Of a stretch of 64,000 nucleotides of DNA, positions 24,378 to 36,186 are shown piece by piece (the first letter of the stretch is position 1; every line of letters starts with the position of its first letter). This stretch comes from Melanocharis versteri (lineage: Eukaryota; Chordata; Aves; Passeriformes; Melanocharitidae). Below the pieces are notes generated by a model. It was not told where the DNA came from. It did no database searches and was given only the letters and a program-made list of their open reading frames with translations. The position numbers and the translations under genes are program-made. The stretch lies in assembly GCA_013397845.1 (NCBI GenBank), contig VZTG01000476.1:405009-469008 (forward strand), given 5' to 3'.

Positions 24378-27300
24378 CTATCTTGAAAACTACATCTTCT
24401 AATCAGCACTGCAGCTTGATGCACTGTCTCCTCATCAGAGCCATGGCTCAGGATATGTGATGACAGGTAATTTTTGATTCAGAAAGAAATAGCCTCTGCA
24501 GTCTCATGGACAGGAAAGAACACAGATGTTTCAGTTCCTGAAACACTGCAGAGGATCTCTCTCTGCTAAGATTTTAGGATCCTGGTTTAATATGCCTTTT
24601 CTTTTGACTTTCTGAGGGTGGCGATGAAGGTTGTCTTATTTCAACAGAATTAAAAGCTTTTCACTACTTATTATTATCTCCTTCTAGTGAGAAAAGGTGT
24701 AATGAGGTCCTTGTGTCTAGAAGCGGCTTGGGTTAAACTAGGAAAGTTTTTGTCTGATAATCCACAGGAGCAGGGGAGGTCTGAAGGAGATGTCTGGCTG
24801 TTTCTGATCACTGTATCTGGTCAGCAGATGCAGCTGGTTAATAGTGTGACCCTTTGAAAGAGTCCATTCCAGTATCCACAGTCTAGCAAAACATGACCAG
24901 TGCTTAACTTTTCCCCCAGCCCCTTCTGGCTTTGCATAACAGGGGTGTTTTGCTTGATACTGTTTATATTTTAGCAGGAATGTTACGGGAGATAAATGGG
25001 AATGAAGGCAGGCAGCAGAAGTCACTGAAATTGTGGGTGTCCATGGCTGGTGCTACTTACAGCAGGAGGACAGGCTTCACTTCACACACAACATTTCAGG
25101 TGTTAGGTGGTTACAGTAATCTCCAGAAACATTTATTTTGCAGGCAAATTCCTCGCTTTGGCTGACAAAGCAGAAGGTCTGACTGCCTTAAAGATTTTAA
25201 GGCTGAAGAGTTCGGTATGGAGCTTCATGGAGGTTGATGAAAAGAGTTGCAAGAAGCACTTCACTGGGTCAAGTGAGCCTAGAGGGGATAAGCTATGAAA
25301 AGGGTCACGGGAAATTTTAAGTGATTGTAAGGTCAAAATGTATTAAAGCCATCAAAGAGAAATAGCTGCTGCATGAAGCAGAAAACGCAGCAAGTTGTGA
25401 ATGCCTTTCAGCGCGGAGGAGAACCGTGCATGTTTTATGTGATGTTCTGTGCAACACCTGTGTTTTATCTCAACACCTGCAGCTGCTTGTTACCTTATCA
25501 AAATCACCCCTCATCTGAAATACAACACAGAACCACGCTTCTTCTTCAACCTGCATTATCACCCTCAGCATAGGCTTTCCTTATCTGACCCACCAGTCCA
25601 GGGAAACACGAGATCGTGGAAGTGGTTCCAAGCTGTAAATTGTGGCCTTACAGAATTGTGGCACATTACAGACTCGAGTAACACCATTGTAAATGAAATT
25701 CTGTGCTTTGGTTCTTGCTGAAGAGCATGGAAATGTCAGCACTGGCAGCAAGGGAACGATTAAGGCTTTAGGGACACTCAGTGACTGCCAGCAAGCTTGT
25801 ACACAGGATCTGTGGAAAGCACAGGACTCCCCCTACTCCCAGGGAAATATCCTACCTAACTGCAAGAAAGAGAACACCCAAATGTGTTTATGTCCATGGC
25901 ATTAGGACTAGTCCCCAAGAGAGATGGAAAACTTATCAAACCACTGTTGTCTCTGGGTCAAGATGCCAGGGCTTTTTTAAGAGCAGGGCAAAAAAAAAGG
26001 TGAGTCTTTTCAAAGTCATGCGAGTACCTGGGAGGATTGCAATAATTTGATTTTCTCTCCCAGCGCCTGATAATTTATTTAGTTTTCCTGTGAGAGGCTC
26101 TAACATTTTTGTTTGCTATTTTGAAATTGGAACTCCTCCACAGAGGCCAAGGAGTGGGACTAGAAAGGATCCGAACTAGTTATCATTAACAAATGTTGAA
26201 GTCTGCCTGACGGGTATTGAGATGGAGCTGTATTTAAGAAAGTTAAAGAAAGGTGGATATGTCAGGCAGGGAAAGGGGAGAGATAACACTGCATTCATTT
26301 ACCTAAAGGTGCAAAAAGAGAGTTTTACCTTGGCAAAAAGAGAGTTTCTTCCCCGGAGGGCAGGCAGGCAGAAGTGCTCCTCCAGTTCAGAACAGGTTTG
26401 GTACTTACTTGACCCCTTGGCTCACTTTGAATTGAACTCCTTTGGATTTATCACTGAAGTCAGAGATGCCATAAGTCATGAAGGCAGTTCATGCTATATT
26501 TTCATAGCTACTTGGTCATTTGTAAGGCAACTGAACAAAGAAATGGAGAAATGGAAAGTTGAAAGTTAGTTTGAACTTATGTGTTTTATTCAGATCAAGA
26601 CTGGACCTCACCTGTTGCTGAAACCTTTGCGGAATTACTAAATTTGACTCCCTACAGCTGAAGAAAGAGTTTGGTGTCAGTACAAAAAAAAAACCTAAAA
26701 GGAATGTGACTGTTAGTATAAGGTTAAAAATATACAGAAAATGCAAGCAACGAAAGAAAGAGAAAAAAGAGAAATATTCATCTGAACAAGTGCTACTGAC
26801 CTCATTACTTTTCCTTGACTTTACTTTCTAAAAGGCGGTGGGAAGATATTGTCCAAGTTTCATATGATCTCAAAATTAAATCTGTAGATTTTCAACTGAT
26901 TTTAGGAGAGCAGGTTAGTGCTGGGGACACTGTGGTCCGTGAATATCAAAAAAGCATAAGGTGATTTTAAATCTAGAACCAAACTTTATGGTTTGGGCTC
27001 ATCTTTTCTAAATTCTGAATGTCCCAGCTGTTTTATAATTGAAATGTGAAGTCAAATAAAACGCAATGTAAGATTGTGGATTAAAAATCATTTATTGGAG
27101 ATATGAGATCAAAGGGGAGAGAAAAAAGAAGAGGGAAAATAAGAGATTAAATGATTTCAGAGTTATGGATGCCATGACTCTTTGAACTCATCTAGGTTTT
27201 AACCAGTGGTTCCAGCATTTTTTTAACAGCTCAGCAAGAACTGTAGATCCCTGTTAGCCTTAGTAAGCAGAGGCCAAGATTACAGCATGGATCAGGAGAG

Positions 27301-29021
27301 GTGGAGAAAGAAGGAAGCGGAGGATGACAGTTTGAGGGCTGGGGTCCAAGTAGCCCCTATACTCATGGCCATGTCTGCCCTGCCTGAGGGCAGGTCACGG
27401 TGCTGAGGGAGCCAGGAGGCTTGGCACAGAACGAAATGCAAATGTAGCAGCCAAGCAAGAGCAGCAATACAGCTCTAAAAGCTGCCAGTGCAGCAGCATC
27501 TGGGCTGAAGGGACAGACCAGCACAAAGTGCCACAAAAGCAATATTTCTACTACATCCGAGGAATAATTAGGGAACCTAAATCTACCTACTTAAAAATGC
27601 CTGATCATCCCTGAGAGAGGAGCAGAAGGTTATTCTCCCATCAAATGAAAGTTGCTGCATTTCTGCACGCTGTCTTTTAGTAATCATCCCTATTTTGAGG
27701 CTCTTTTCAGGATTCCACCTCCTAGAGTAGAGGTCTGAGGGAGGGCTGTGGTCATTCAGAGTCCTGTACGCAGGGACAGCTCGACAGTCAGGATTGCAGC
27801 GGCAGCAGCGCTCACGTTCTGTTCTTGCTGCTGAAAGGCAGCACAGCCTCGATGGAGGCCCTGCTGTGTTTTAGCTGTCAGCCCCTCGAGTCCCCTGCTC
27901 CCCGCTGAGGAGGAGCTGGGTGTCCCACAGCCTCGCATCCCTGCAGGCAGGGAGGAATGACACGGATTAACACGGATGTCGCTGGCGGTTCCGCTGTGCC
28001 TACAAAGCTTTGAACGTGGCAGGAGCCTTCGGGCACGAACGTGTTCTCACACCTTCACTGCCAAACTCCTCCTGGCTTGGCTCTCCTGCCCCAGCCCAGC
28101 CCCTCGCTGTGTTACACGGCTTTTTGTACTCCACCCAATTATCCCATGCCTCCTTCCATGTAAAATGCAAATCATTCCCACTCCCACCACACCGGCGCTG
28201 CCATGTTTCGGAATTACCCTGCCTCTGACGGGTGCTTCCTACGCTTACCTGAACAGGCAAGGAGAGACAGCACAGGAGGAATTCGGGTACCTGCCTATGG
28301 CATCTACCTGCATCAAAGCAGGCTGGGATTGCAGATGTTTGCCTTCCCAGGAATGTGAGATTTTAACACCGGATGTGCTAAAACAACAGTGATAAATACA
28401 GCTTAATCTGAGACACAAAAACTAGCTATTAGATTTTTCATGAAATCAACAAAAAGCCCATCTGGCTTCTTGTGCTTGAAAGAACAACTCAGCTCTCACG
28501 TCTTATTTGTATGAAAGAATGAAGTAAAAAGGTAAGTATTTTAACAAGTAATGGTTCAAAATGGCAATGGAAGAATAGATCTTTAGGATTTATGCTTGGT
28601 TGAATGCAAAATCATACCCAAAATTGTGTGAAAATAATCCACCTCATCAAGTCTGTTCTTCTCCAAATAGACATCTAAGAACATGAATGAGGAATTTTCC
28701 CATGAGGAAGTGAAAGCTCTAACAATCCTTGGCCTGTCCACTCGCTTTTCTGAGGATCTTTGTAATCAGTGTCTCTCTGCTCTGTCTAGTGAGGCAGCTC
28801 TCACAGGAGCTTCCCCCAAAGAGTTTCCACACGTCACAGCATTTCCCATAAGGATTTATGGGACCTATCAAGCCTCTGTGTTTCACATTCTCAAATCCAA
28901 TTTACTTTTCTATTTTTTTAATTACAAGCCAACTAACCTTCTGCAAGGAAGCAAGTAAGCCTCCACTAAAGTCTTCCCTCACTTCCCAGCTCCCACGTTG
29001 TTCCTTTGTTGTGTTCTGCAG

Positions 29022-29117
29022 GTGTCTGTGATCCCACGTGCATGAACGGGGGGAAATGTGTCCACCCCAATGTCTGCGACTGCCCGTCTGGCTGGAGGGG
29101 AAAGAACTGCAACAAAC
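29022..29117 (+). CDS. VWDE: EGF-like domain 5, 96-bp phase 1-1 exon
   Basis: The acceptor is ttgttgtgttctgcag and the donor aaac|gtaagc. With the G from 14103 it reads GVCDPTCMNGGKCVHP, then NVCDCPSGWRGKNCNK. All six cysteines are in register. The GWRGKNC loop is the most typical of the series. The 96-bp length and phase are identical to the other array exons. It is separated from EGF 4 by 14.9 kb but from EGF 6 by only 1.1 kb. Confidence 0.94.
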
Positions 29118-30226
29118 GTAAGCACCTCTACTCCCATCAAACGCTTTATAATAATTAGTCCAGTCAACACCAAGTTGCAATCTTTCAATACTAAAAACCA
29201 GCATAGAATCTGTTTTGCTGCTTCAGCAGATTGAGGAAAAGCAGTTTTAAGTATAGGTGATACAAAATGCTATAAACACTTGATGCTTGCAGAGGAGAAA
29301 AAGCTGTGTGTGGGAACCCTGGTTCTGCTTCATGCAGCTCCATTATACATCTTGTTATGGAAATTCATTTTTGTAGTATTAAACTTGAAGCATTGATTTT
29401 ACGTTTTAACAGCTTCACATATTTTGTTATATTCTGCAGAGAAATGTCATATATTTCAAAGTACAGAACTATCTAAAGCCTGCTATAAAGTCTTCCAAAC
29501 TGATGTACTCTCAAGGTCATTGGTGCATAATTTGGAGAATGACGTGTTCTTACTCTGTAATTCTGACTACAGTTACATAAAAATGTAATTAAAAAAAACC
29601 CCTCTCACCCCAAAATATTTTCAAGGAATATTTTTCCATACATGGCTATTCATTACCATGAAGTTGACAGATAAACTGAATAAATTTATAATCAAGATGA
29701 CATACTGTATGTAAACCAGATTAAAATATTGGCTTTTTACCCTTTGGGTCCTTGTAGTAAATATGATTTCAGAACCAGTGGTTTGAATTTATAATATTAA
29801 TAATTTATTCAGAAGTGCTGAAGGAAGGAAGTGTCTCTTCTACATATGCACCAGATCATGCACTCACTCTTTCAGGATTTCTGAACAAATATTATGTGCA
29901 ATAAACATATCAAACTTTACTATGAAAATATTTGGTTTTTACATGGAACATGTAGTAGGCATATAAGGTGCATGAATGTATCATAGAGAGATTATTCTTA
30001 GCGGATGATGAGCTAAGCATTAGAAATGCCAAGTCTCCCAGCAGATGGTCATCAAAGATAAATTTCTTAAGAAGAAAATATCAGAGAACCCTGCACACAG
30101 AACACATCCGTTCCTTTGGAAGCTGGCCATATGGAATAAAGCCTAGCAGGTCACCTCTCAGACAGCTCTTGAACGCACAGATACATCACGTACATCTTCT
30201 CACTCGCTTCACCTCAACCTGTTCAG
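29118..30226 (+). other. Intron of 1.1 kb between EGF 5 and EGF 6
   Basis: AT-rich. Nothing is recognised except its borders (gtaagc, and ttcag before 30227). Confidence 0.85.
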
Positions 30227-30322
30227 CTGTCTGCCTGCAGAGATGTCTCAATGGAGGGGAGTGTGTCGGTCCCAACATCTGCGAGTGCTCCGGAGGATGG
30301 GTGGGAATGCTGTGCCAGACCC
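30227..30322 (+). CDS. VWDE: EGF-like domain 6, 96-bp phase 1-1 exon
   Basis: With the C from 29117 it reads PVCLQRCLNGGECVGP, then NICECSGGWVGMLCQT, with six cysteines in canonical spacing. The acceptor used is cctgttcag at 30226; a second AG (ctgcctgcag, ending 30240) lies 14 bases inside. Using it would remove the first cysteine and shift the frame, so the first is preferred, and it alone restores the 96-bp length. The donor is accc|gtaagt, strong. The open frame extends well upstream of the acceptor, but that part has no EGF character. Confidence 0.92.
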
Positions 30323-30420
30323 GTAAGTGCTCCCTTAATTACTGCAGCTTTGTAACCACCAGAGATTTTTACACATTAGATTTTCTGCTGTCTGTATATC
30401 GTGTTAGGTTTGTGCTTGAA

Positions 30421-30471
30421 CTCAATCATCTTAAAGGTCTTTTCCAGCCTAAAAGATTCCATGATTCTATT
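30421..30471 (+). mobile_element. CR1 LINE 3' terminal fragment
   Basis: The stretch caatcatcttaaaggtcttt then tccagcctaaaagattccatgattctatt matches the sense-strand CR1 terminus (ggtcttttccaacctaaatgattctatgattctatg). Only about 50 bp remain. It starts about 100 bp downstream of the EGF 6 exon. Confidence 0.8.
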
Positions 30472-31352
30472 ACGTGTAAAAGTCAACCATAACATGATTA
30501 GCACTAAATTCTGCCTCTTATTTGTCAGAACTCTCCTATGCTGCCAGTAAAACTGATACTTTCAAAGACATTTCTAGACTCGACATAAGAAAGATCCTGA
30601 CTCATCTTTTTCTCACGTGGATGCTGAGATCAACCTGTCAGACAAAATCAGTACTTTTTCAATTAAACAATTTGAAATGCAAGGTAAAAAGGAGAGGTCA
30701 AGGAGAAAAGGAAATGGAGTACCCATTCTGTATACCCAAGTGGCATTAAGCACAGAAATTCTGTGCGTCTGCTAACCTCAGAGCCTGACCCTGTAAATTC
30801 TACTTGCTCAGACTGGCCAAGGTGGCTGAAAGTATTTGCATTTGGAGAGATTGGAAGACCTGGAACGGGAAGAGATCTGTTATTGCCAATTACATCCAGG
30901 GTCACTTCAGTTTGTGTCTGCCATTAGTTTTACAGCAAAAGGGTATGAGGAAAATATCAAGGCATTATCCCCTTTAAAGGGCATTATCTCCTTTATCTTC
31001 CTTTCCCCTCACACTCACAGAGCATAATTACTTATGGAAATCTTCTGTCAGCCAGCTCCCAGTGGCTGTGTAATTGTTTCTTTGTGCCAGCTGTCTTCTA
31101 GTTCAAACATGGGAATGTTTGAAGTTATTGATGGCATATTCTTGACTCAGTTTATAAAATAAATAAACAAATTGTGCTTGCTCCTGTGAAAGGCAAGTAA
31201 GAGTAACATTAACAATTTCTGCTGTCCTATGCAGGCACATAAGCCAGGTAATTTTTTATAGATTTATCTAACCTTTGAAACTTTGCTCCAAATCCCTTCA
31301 TTTGCTAGTCATTCTGGTTTTACTATTTCTTCCCATAGTGGGAGGTTAAATC

Positions 31353-31368
31353 TTTTTTTTTTTTTTTT
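31353..31368. repeat. Poly-T run (16 T)
   Basis: Homopolymer in the intron; length is likely variable. Confidence 0.95.
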
Positions 31369-32260
31369 GTCCAAAAGGATCTGGCTGAAACTCCCAGGTC
31401 CCACAGCAACCCCAAATTTCTGGTTTTTTAAAGAGAAAGAGAGAAGACTATTGTCAAAGAGCAGATGGTGAGGTCTTACAATGTTGCTCCAGGGTATTCG
31501 CAGCGAGGCAGGGGCGAAGCAGGGGAACAGCAGAGTCTTCCTCCTCACAGATGTTAGGTATGAGTTTTGCATAGAAGTGTGACCCTGAAAGTAAGTTGTG
31601 TTTCATGTTTTAATGGGAGGCTATTCCCTCAAACCCTGGTCTCAATGAAACAAATGCATTTATCTGTCTGAGCATGAAAAGCCTCCCTTGCTCACCTTCT
31701 CCTGGGCTCTGGCAGAGCTGCTGGGGCTGCAGCAGCACAGAGGGCTGAAACCATCCCCTGGTTTCTCTTTCTGCTGCTCTTGAGCTGCTCTGGCCTCTGT
31801 CCCAGCTCCCAGCAGCACGGGGACAGTGGGCCAAACCCAGGGGCTCTGCCTGCGAGCTTCTGGCAAGGAGCTCTTTGGTTCTTCACTCCACTCCCCCGTG
31901 CAAAACTGCTTTGTCACATTTAAGCTCCTGAGGTTTCCCTGAGCTCAGCACCCCCGTCTGCCTTGGATGTGTATTCCCAAATTCTGTGCTCCACTGTAGC
32001 ATCAACAAGGCTGAATTCAGCCTAGATTTGCACCACTTTAACTACAGACTTTGGCTGTTAAACTCCACAACAGAGCAAAACATCCACATTATAAGATAAG
32101 AAAGTAGTAGCCACCACATCTTTTTCATTATATTAAAATATTATTTCATATTTATGTTTTTTCTTCTATGACATTAAATTAAATCAATAACTATAGTTTG
32201 TTATACTATATTTGAATATATTAATTCATACTATGTTTCAATTCTATGTTTTTATATGAT

Positions 32261-32306
32261 TAATCTCAATTGTTTCCATTTTGTTAATCTCAATAATTTC
32301 CATTTC
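32261..32306. repeat. 24-bp tandem duplication in an AT-rich block
   Basis: taatctcaattgtttccatt at 32261 is followed by taatctcaataatttccatt at 32285. The surrounding 32100-32310 is strongly AT-rich with related motifs (ttaattcata, attctatg). Confidence 0.7.
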
Positions 32307-32469
32307 ATAATGAAAATATTCCATCTCACTCTAAAAGTAGCAATTCAGAGGGTAGGTTTTTTCAACAATCACCTGTAATCCAGAATCCATTAGGGCTGGT
32401 TTGTTTTTCGGGGGCTTTTTCAAGGGTAGGAGAAGATTCGACAATCCCAGCTTCATTCTTTGTTTTCAG

Positions 32470-32517
32470 CCTGTGAACGTCCTTATCGGGATGGTGGTGA
32501 TGGAAATGCAGATACAG
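32470..32517 (+). CDS. VWDE: Candidate 48-bp phase 1-1 exon, degenerate EGF remnant or linker
   Basis: A strong acceptor (attctttgttttcag) precedes cctgtgaacgtcc. With the C from 30322 it reads PCERPYRDGGDGNADT, then G at the donor acag|gtgtca (moderate). The 48-bp length keeps phase 1-1. The CERPYRDGGDG motif looks like the start of an EGF (CxxxCxNGGxC) whose second and third cysteines are now Tyr and Gly. If the donor is not used, the frame continues 15 residues (hydrophobic, VIYTLSLIFSSLTS) to TAA at 32562-32564, which would end the protein here. Alternatives: true short linker exon, alternative terminal exon, or a decayed EGF exon that is always skipped. Confidence 0.45.
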
Positions 32518-35500
32518 GTGTCATCTACACCCTGAGCCTCATTTTTTCCTCACTGACTTCCTAACACATTCAGGAGGGTGACTAAAGCACAGGATACGCA
32601 GGGACCTCCACTACTGTTTTCTGGACATTTCCCAGATGGAATAGATTGTTGCAATCCTCTATACTGAGCTAGCCAGAGGAGGCCCTTAAAACAACAAAAA
32701 GGACAGTGGACGAATATTAATAATTCATCTTGGATATCTACTTTTTGATTTATCTTTCATAAGAAGTCACAGATCACCTCCATCTGTTCAGTTTCTAACT
32801 CACAAAGGCCTGAGCCCACATGGACCATTCAAGAAGATGTTTGGAGGCAGCAGCTGCCCCAATAATTCCTCTCTAAACATTTTATTTCTTCAGTCTTCTA
32901 CTAAACCAAAAAAGGCAAAACATTCTCTACTTTTAAGTCTCTAATAATCTAAATATTTACAGTTTCAAATAGTGATGTCTCCGATTTTCTGATCGCCTTC
33001 CACCAGGAACAAAGTCATGGATCTCTATCACACGTGATAACCCAAAAGGCTTCAACATTTCAGCAAGCCCACTGACAGTATCCTAGAACAGAATTTCCAT
33101 TCTACTGCAATGAAGATTGGCAATGTCTAAGTCAGAATGGTTTTATGCCTAAAATATTTTGAAAATGCCTCAGAGAGCCAGAATGGGCTGTAATATCAGA
33201 GGTATCCACTGTATGTTAAGGAGGTTATAACTGATTTCGAACAGCTCTGCTGAATTTTGGAGATGCAATCACACAGGCAAAAACTCTGCCTCTTTTGCAG
33301 TGATGCACAATGAAATTGCGTGTCCATGTCATGCAGTGAATTATGATTTCTTAATGCCACAATCAGTCAAACTCACAATGACATTCCAGAGACATCTGTG
33401 CAGGAAAGTTTATTTACAGTTTCACCGGTCCCTGGCTGCAACTAGAGAACTTGGCAAGAGCAAAAGAGACTTTCAGTAGACATTGATAATGGATAAAACA
33501 CAATAGTCCTCCTTTATCAGACTGTAAATAAAGAGGTCAGTCAAAAGAGTAGTTTTCTTCCGCACTCATCTGTAACTGAACAGAATGGCTTCTGAAAGAG
33601 AATCGATAAAATAGGTCATTTGTCCCAACAAATAAGGTGTATGGTGGAATACACACGTTATCCTTGATAAATACCTATGACTTTGAGGGGCATAGTTTAA
33701 GGAATAATGGTCAATTTTCAGACTGTACCAAAAATGTAGGGAAATGACCTTTTGGAAGAACAGGTTAAAAAAAGTAATCTGAAATATTCAACGTGTCTCA
33801 ACTACAGAAAAGAGCAGCTTTATAAATGAGAGTTCTTCCATTAGGAGCTTTTTTGTCTGACTCTGCTTTCAGCTTTCATGGCTACAAAAATATCTAAAAA
33901 CTTGCTTTTCTGAGAAGAAAGAAGTGGTGTCCCAGGGTCACCATATTCTCCCATCAGTGATTTCCTTCCTATTCCATATTAGACACCCAGTTTAAAGCTC
34001 CATGCCTGTGGCTTCCCCTTGCCTCCTGTGCTGGTAACTCACATCTCTCCTTTTCCTGAGCTCAGAAAGAAACATTAGGCCAAAGAAATGAGCACCTGGC
34101 AGCAGAATCTGATCACCTGACAGAGACACCCAAAACACAACCCAGTAAAGTCAGAAGGCTTCTGGCCAGGGGTACAGATCTGTTGTTTAAGGCTCTGAAT
34201 GAAGGATCAAGGTATAATTCTGACAATTAATTATAAAGTATAAGAAGGTTATAGTTGTGAAGGATGTTCATCATTAAAATTCATGCTGCTGTCTTCTGTT
34301 CTAATATTATTGAACCCATACTGGCTCCTCATTGCCCTTCAGAATAACTTCTCTTTATTTGCATGTTATAAGTGTCAAGCTTATGGCCTTATAATTTCCT
34401 CAGTATTCTTCCCCGTTCTCTCTCCCTGCCTTGAACAACATCCTAGGCAGGATTTTTTCAAGCTTTCTTCTGTAACCCTTCCAAACCTTAAAAAAAGCAA
34501 ATAATTTTGAAAAGAATGCCGTTCGCATGCAAATTAGAGCTCTGTTCTTTTGACATGCAGGGATAAAACTCTTTCTGTAATTGGCATTTATTGATTATAA
34601 TTTTAACATAAGCTTAGCTTGTTAAATGACTTTGCTGAATCTGTACAGGATAATGCATACATAGCTGGTGTCATTTTTAGTGTTTAGTGGCTTAGCATGC
34701 CTTGTAAATACATTTATGAAATATTCATTTGAACTTCAGCTCTGTTAGTATCCTCTGTGATGTCAATTCCAATTTTCCTCCAAAATGTTTTTAACTTTTT
34801 CTCCTAACTGAGCTCTTGTTTTTCTGAGCACTACAGAAAGAAGCTGGGGGCTGAAGAGGGAGAGATAGACAGGAAGAAAAGGATGAAAAAAGGAGGGAAT
34901 ATTTTCCTTGTTTTTAATTTATTTGCATCCACTGAGAATCAGGGAAACCACAGACAGAAGAAAAATCCTAGCACCTCATCTAATGCCCATGTGTACCAGA
35001 ACAACTCCAGATGCTGTAGGGATCAGCCCTTTAATTTTTTAAAGTTGATTTTCTGCAGGGAAAAAAAAAATCCTCATAGGAATAAAGCAAATTCATTGAG
35101 ATTGGCCACAGACATGTGTCTACTTTATTTTCAGCTCTGTCTTAATGGTGCATGGTTGGCAGCTTCCAATACACCTCTGCCACGCAAGACAATGTAAGGA
35201 ACCACTTGTTGAGTCACATCTGACCAGTTCTGAAGGCATTAATTTGACTGCCTGTAACTAGGATACAATATTCTGGCAATATTTATAGGAGGTTTAACTC
35301 ATGAGATCTAATTAAAATACTGTGACACGTGTGTTCTTCTTGAATTGGTGCCCTCTGAGTTGGCTGCTCTTTTTCCTCTACGCCAAAACAATGTCATAAC
35401 AATGGAACCGCTAATGAGGATGAAAAACTGGCTGAAATTTGACTAATTGCTTTTTTCTCTCTTAAAAAATAATAGAGCACTGATTCTTTTATTAACGGAA

Positions 35501-36090
35501 TGTCTTCAGATTGATAGGCCTTTATAAATGCAGTGGCACTCTACATAAAACATTTTTCTGATTTCTTTTTCCTTGGGATAAGTAGCTCATTACTGATTCT
35601 CTATGACCATGAAATCACATGTTCTTATTAGGTTTCCAGAGGTGCAAATTGTGAAGTTCACCAGATTCTCCCATTTATTTATTTATTGTAATAGCATCAC
35701 CTTTGAGAGTACATATTTAACATATTCTTTCATCTCAGCTCGAGGTCAGCTCTTTTAACAGCTGTTATTTATTTTAATTGGAACAAAAGAAAATCAATTT
35801 TGGCACAAATCTTGCCCAACGATCAATGCCCAGAATGTATCCTGGCATTCAGAATTAGGCCTTGTGCTGATCCCTTTCCAGCTGAGCCAAGGTCATAACT
35901 TTGTCAGTCTTCTCTTTCCCTCATCATTGGGAAAAAAAAGGAAAAAATAAAATTGTAAACATAAGAGACACAGAGACATAAGAAGCATGTGAAAAACCAT
36001 CTTTAATTTTCGATATTTCTAAATATTCACGTCCTGATTACAAGACTTAGAATAAGTGAATTTCTAAAGAACTCTGTCTCTCATTTGTAG

Positions 36091-36186
36091 CACTTTGTGA
36101 GCAAAGCTGTCTCTTTGGAAGCAGATGCATCAGACCAAACGTCTGTGCTTGCAGAAGTGGCTATGCTGGTTCAGCATGAGAAGAAG
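36091..36186 (+). CDS. VWDE: Last EGF-like exon, 96 bp, with TGA at the sixth cysteine
   Basis: The exon lies between gtctctcatttgtag and gaag|gtaggg, exactly 96 bp and phase 1-1 like the others. It reads LCEQSCLFGSRCIRP, then NVCACRSGYAGSA, then TGA at 36177-36179, where TGC or TGT is expected, followed by two codons and the donor. Five of six EGF cysteines remain; the NGG turn is FGS. The stop lies 7 nt before the exon end. If spliced to a following terminal exon it would be within about 50 nt of the last junction, so nonsense-mediated decay would probably not act. Either the protein ends here with an unpaired cysteine, or the TGA is recent, an error or read through. Confidence 0.82.

Larger units (their letters stand above)
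14104..29021 (+). other. Intron of 14.9 kb between EGF 4 and EGF 5, with assembly gap
   Basis: I found no further 96-bp EGF exon on the plus strand, and no gene on the minus strand. It contains the N run 15124-15360, a 44-bp tandem duplication (18299-18385), an A/G-rich tract (24301-24377) and a 17-bp splice-site-flanked oddity (20940-20956). GC-richer patches lie near 19070-19620 and 27750-28250 without a recognisable gene. An exon hidden in the gap is possible because the phase-1 array tolerates insertions. Confidence 0.7.
30323..36090 (+). other. Intronic interval between EGF 6 and the last EGF exon
   Basis: This 5.8-kb interval contains a CR1 tail (30421-30471), a T run (31353-31368), a GC-rich patch (about 31680-31960), an AT-rich stretch with a 24-bp repeat (32261-32306), the degenerate candidate exon (32470-32517) and an octamer-containing AT-rich segment (34520-34740). 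No other exon is seen. Confidence 0.75.

Noticed and set aside
24113..24460. 115-codon frame with a long lysine run
   Set aside because: The lysines are the A/G simple repeat; no gene evidence.
31680..31960. GC-rich patch with overlapping minus-strand frames
   Set aside because: Glu/Gln/Arg/Ala-rich frames in three registers follow from CTG/CAG-rich composition; no exon borders and no promoter motif.
36177..36179. TGA as a selenocysteine codon (Cys/Sec exchange)
   Set aside because: Position at a cysteine is suggestive, but an EGF disulfide cysteine is not a known Sec site. By eye I see no convincing SECIS core pair in the 3' regions after 37132 or 42425. A SECIS search would be decisive.
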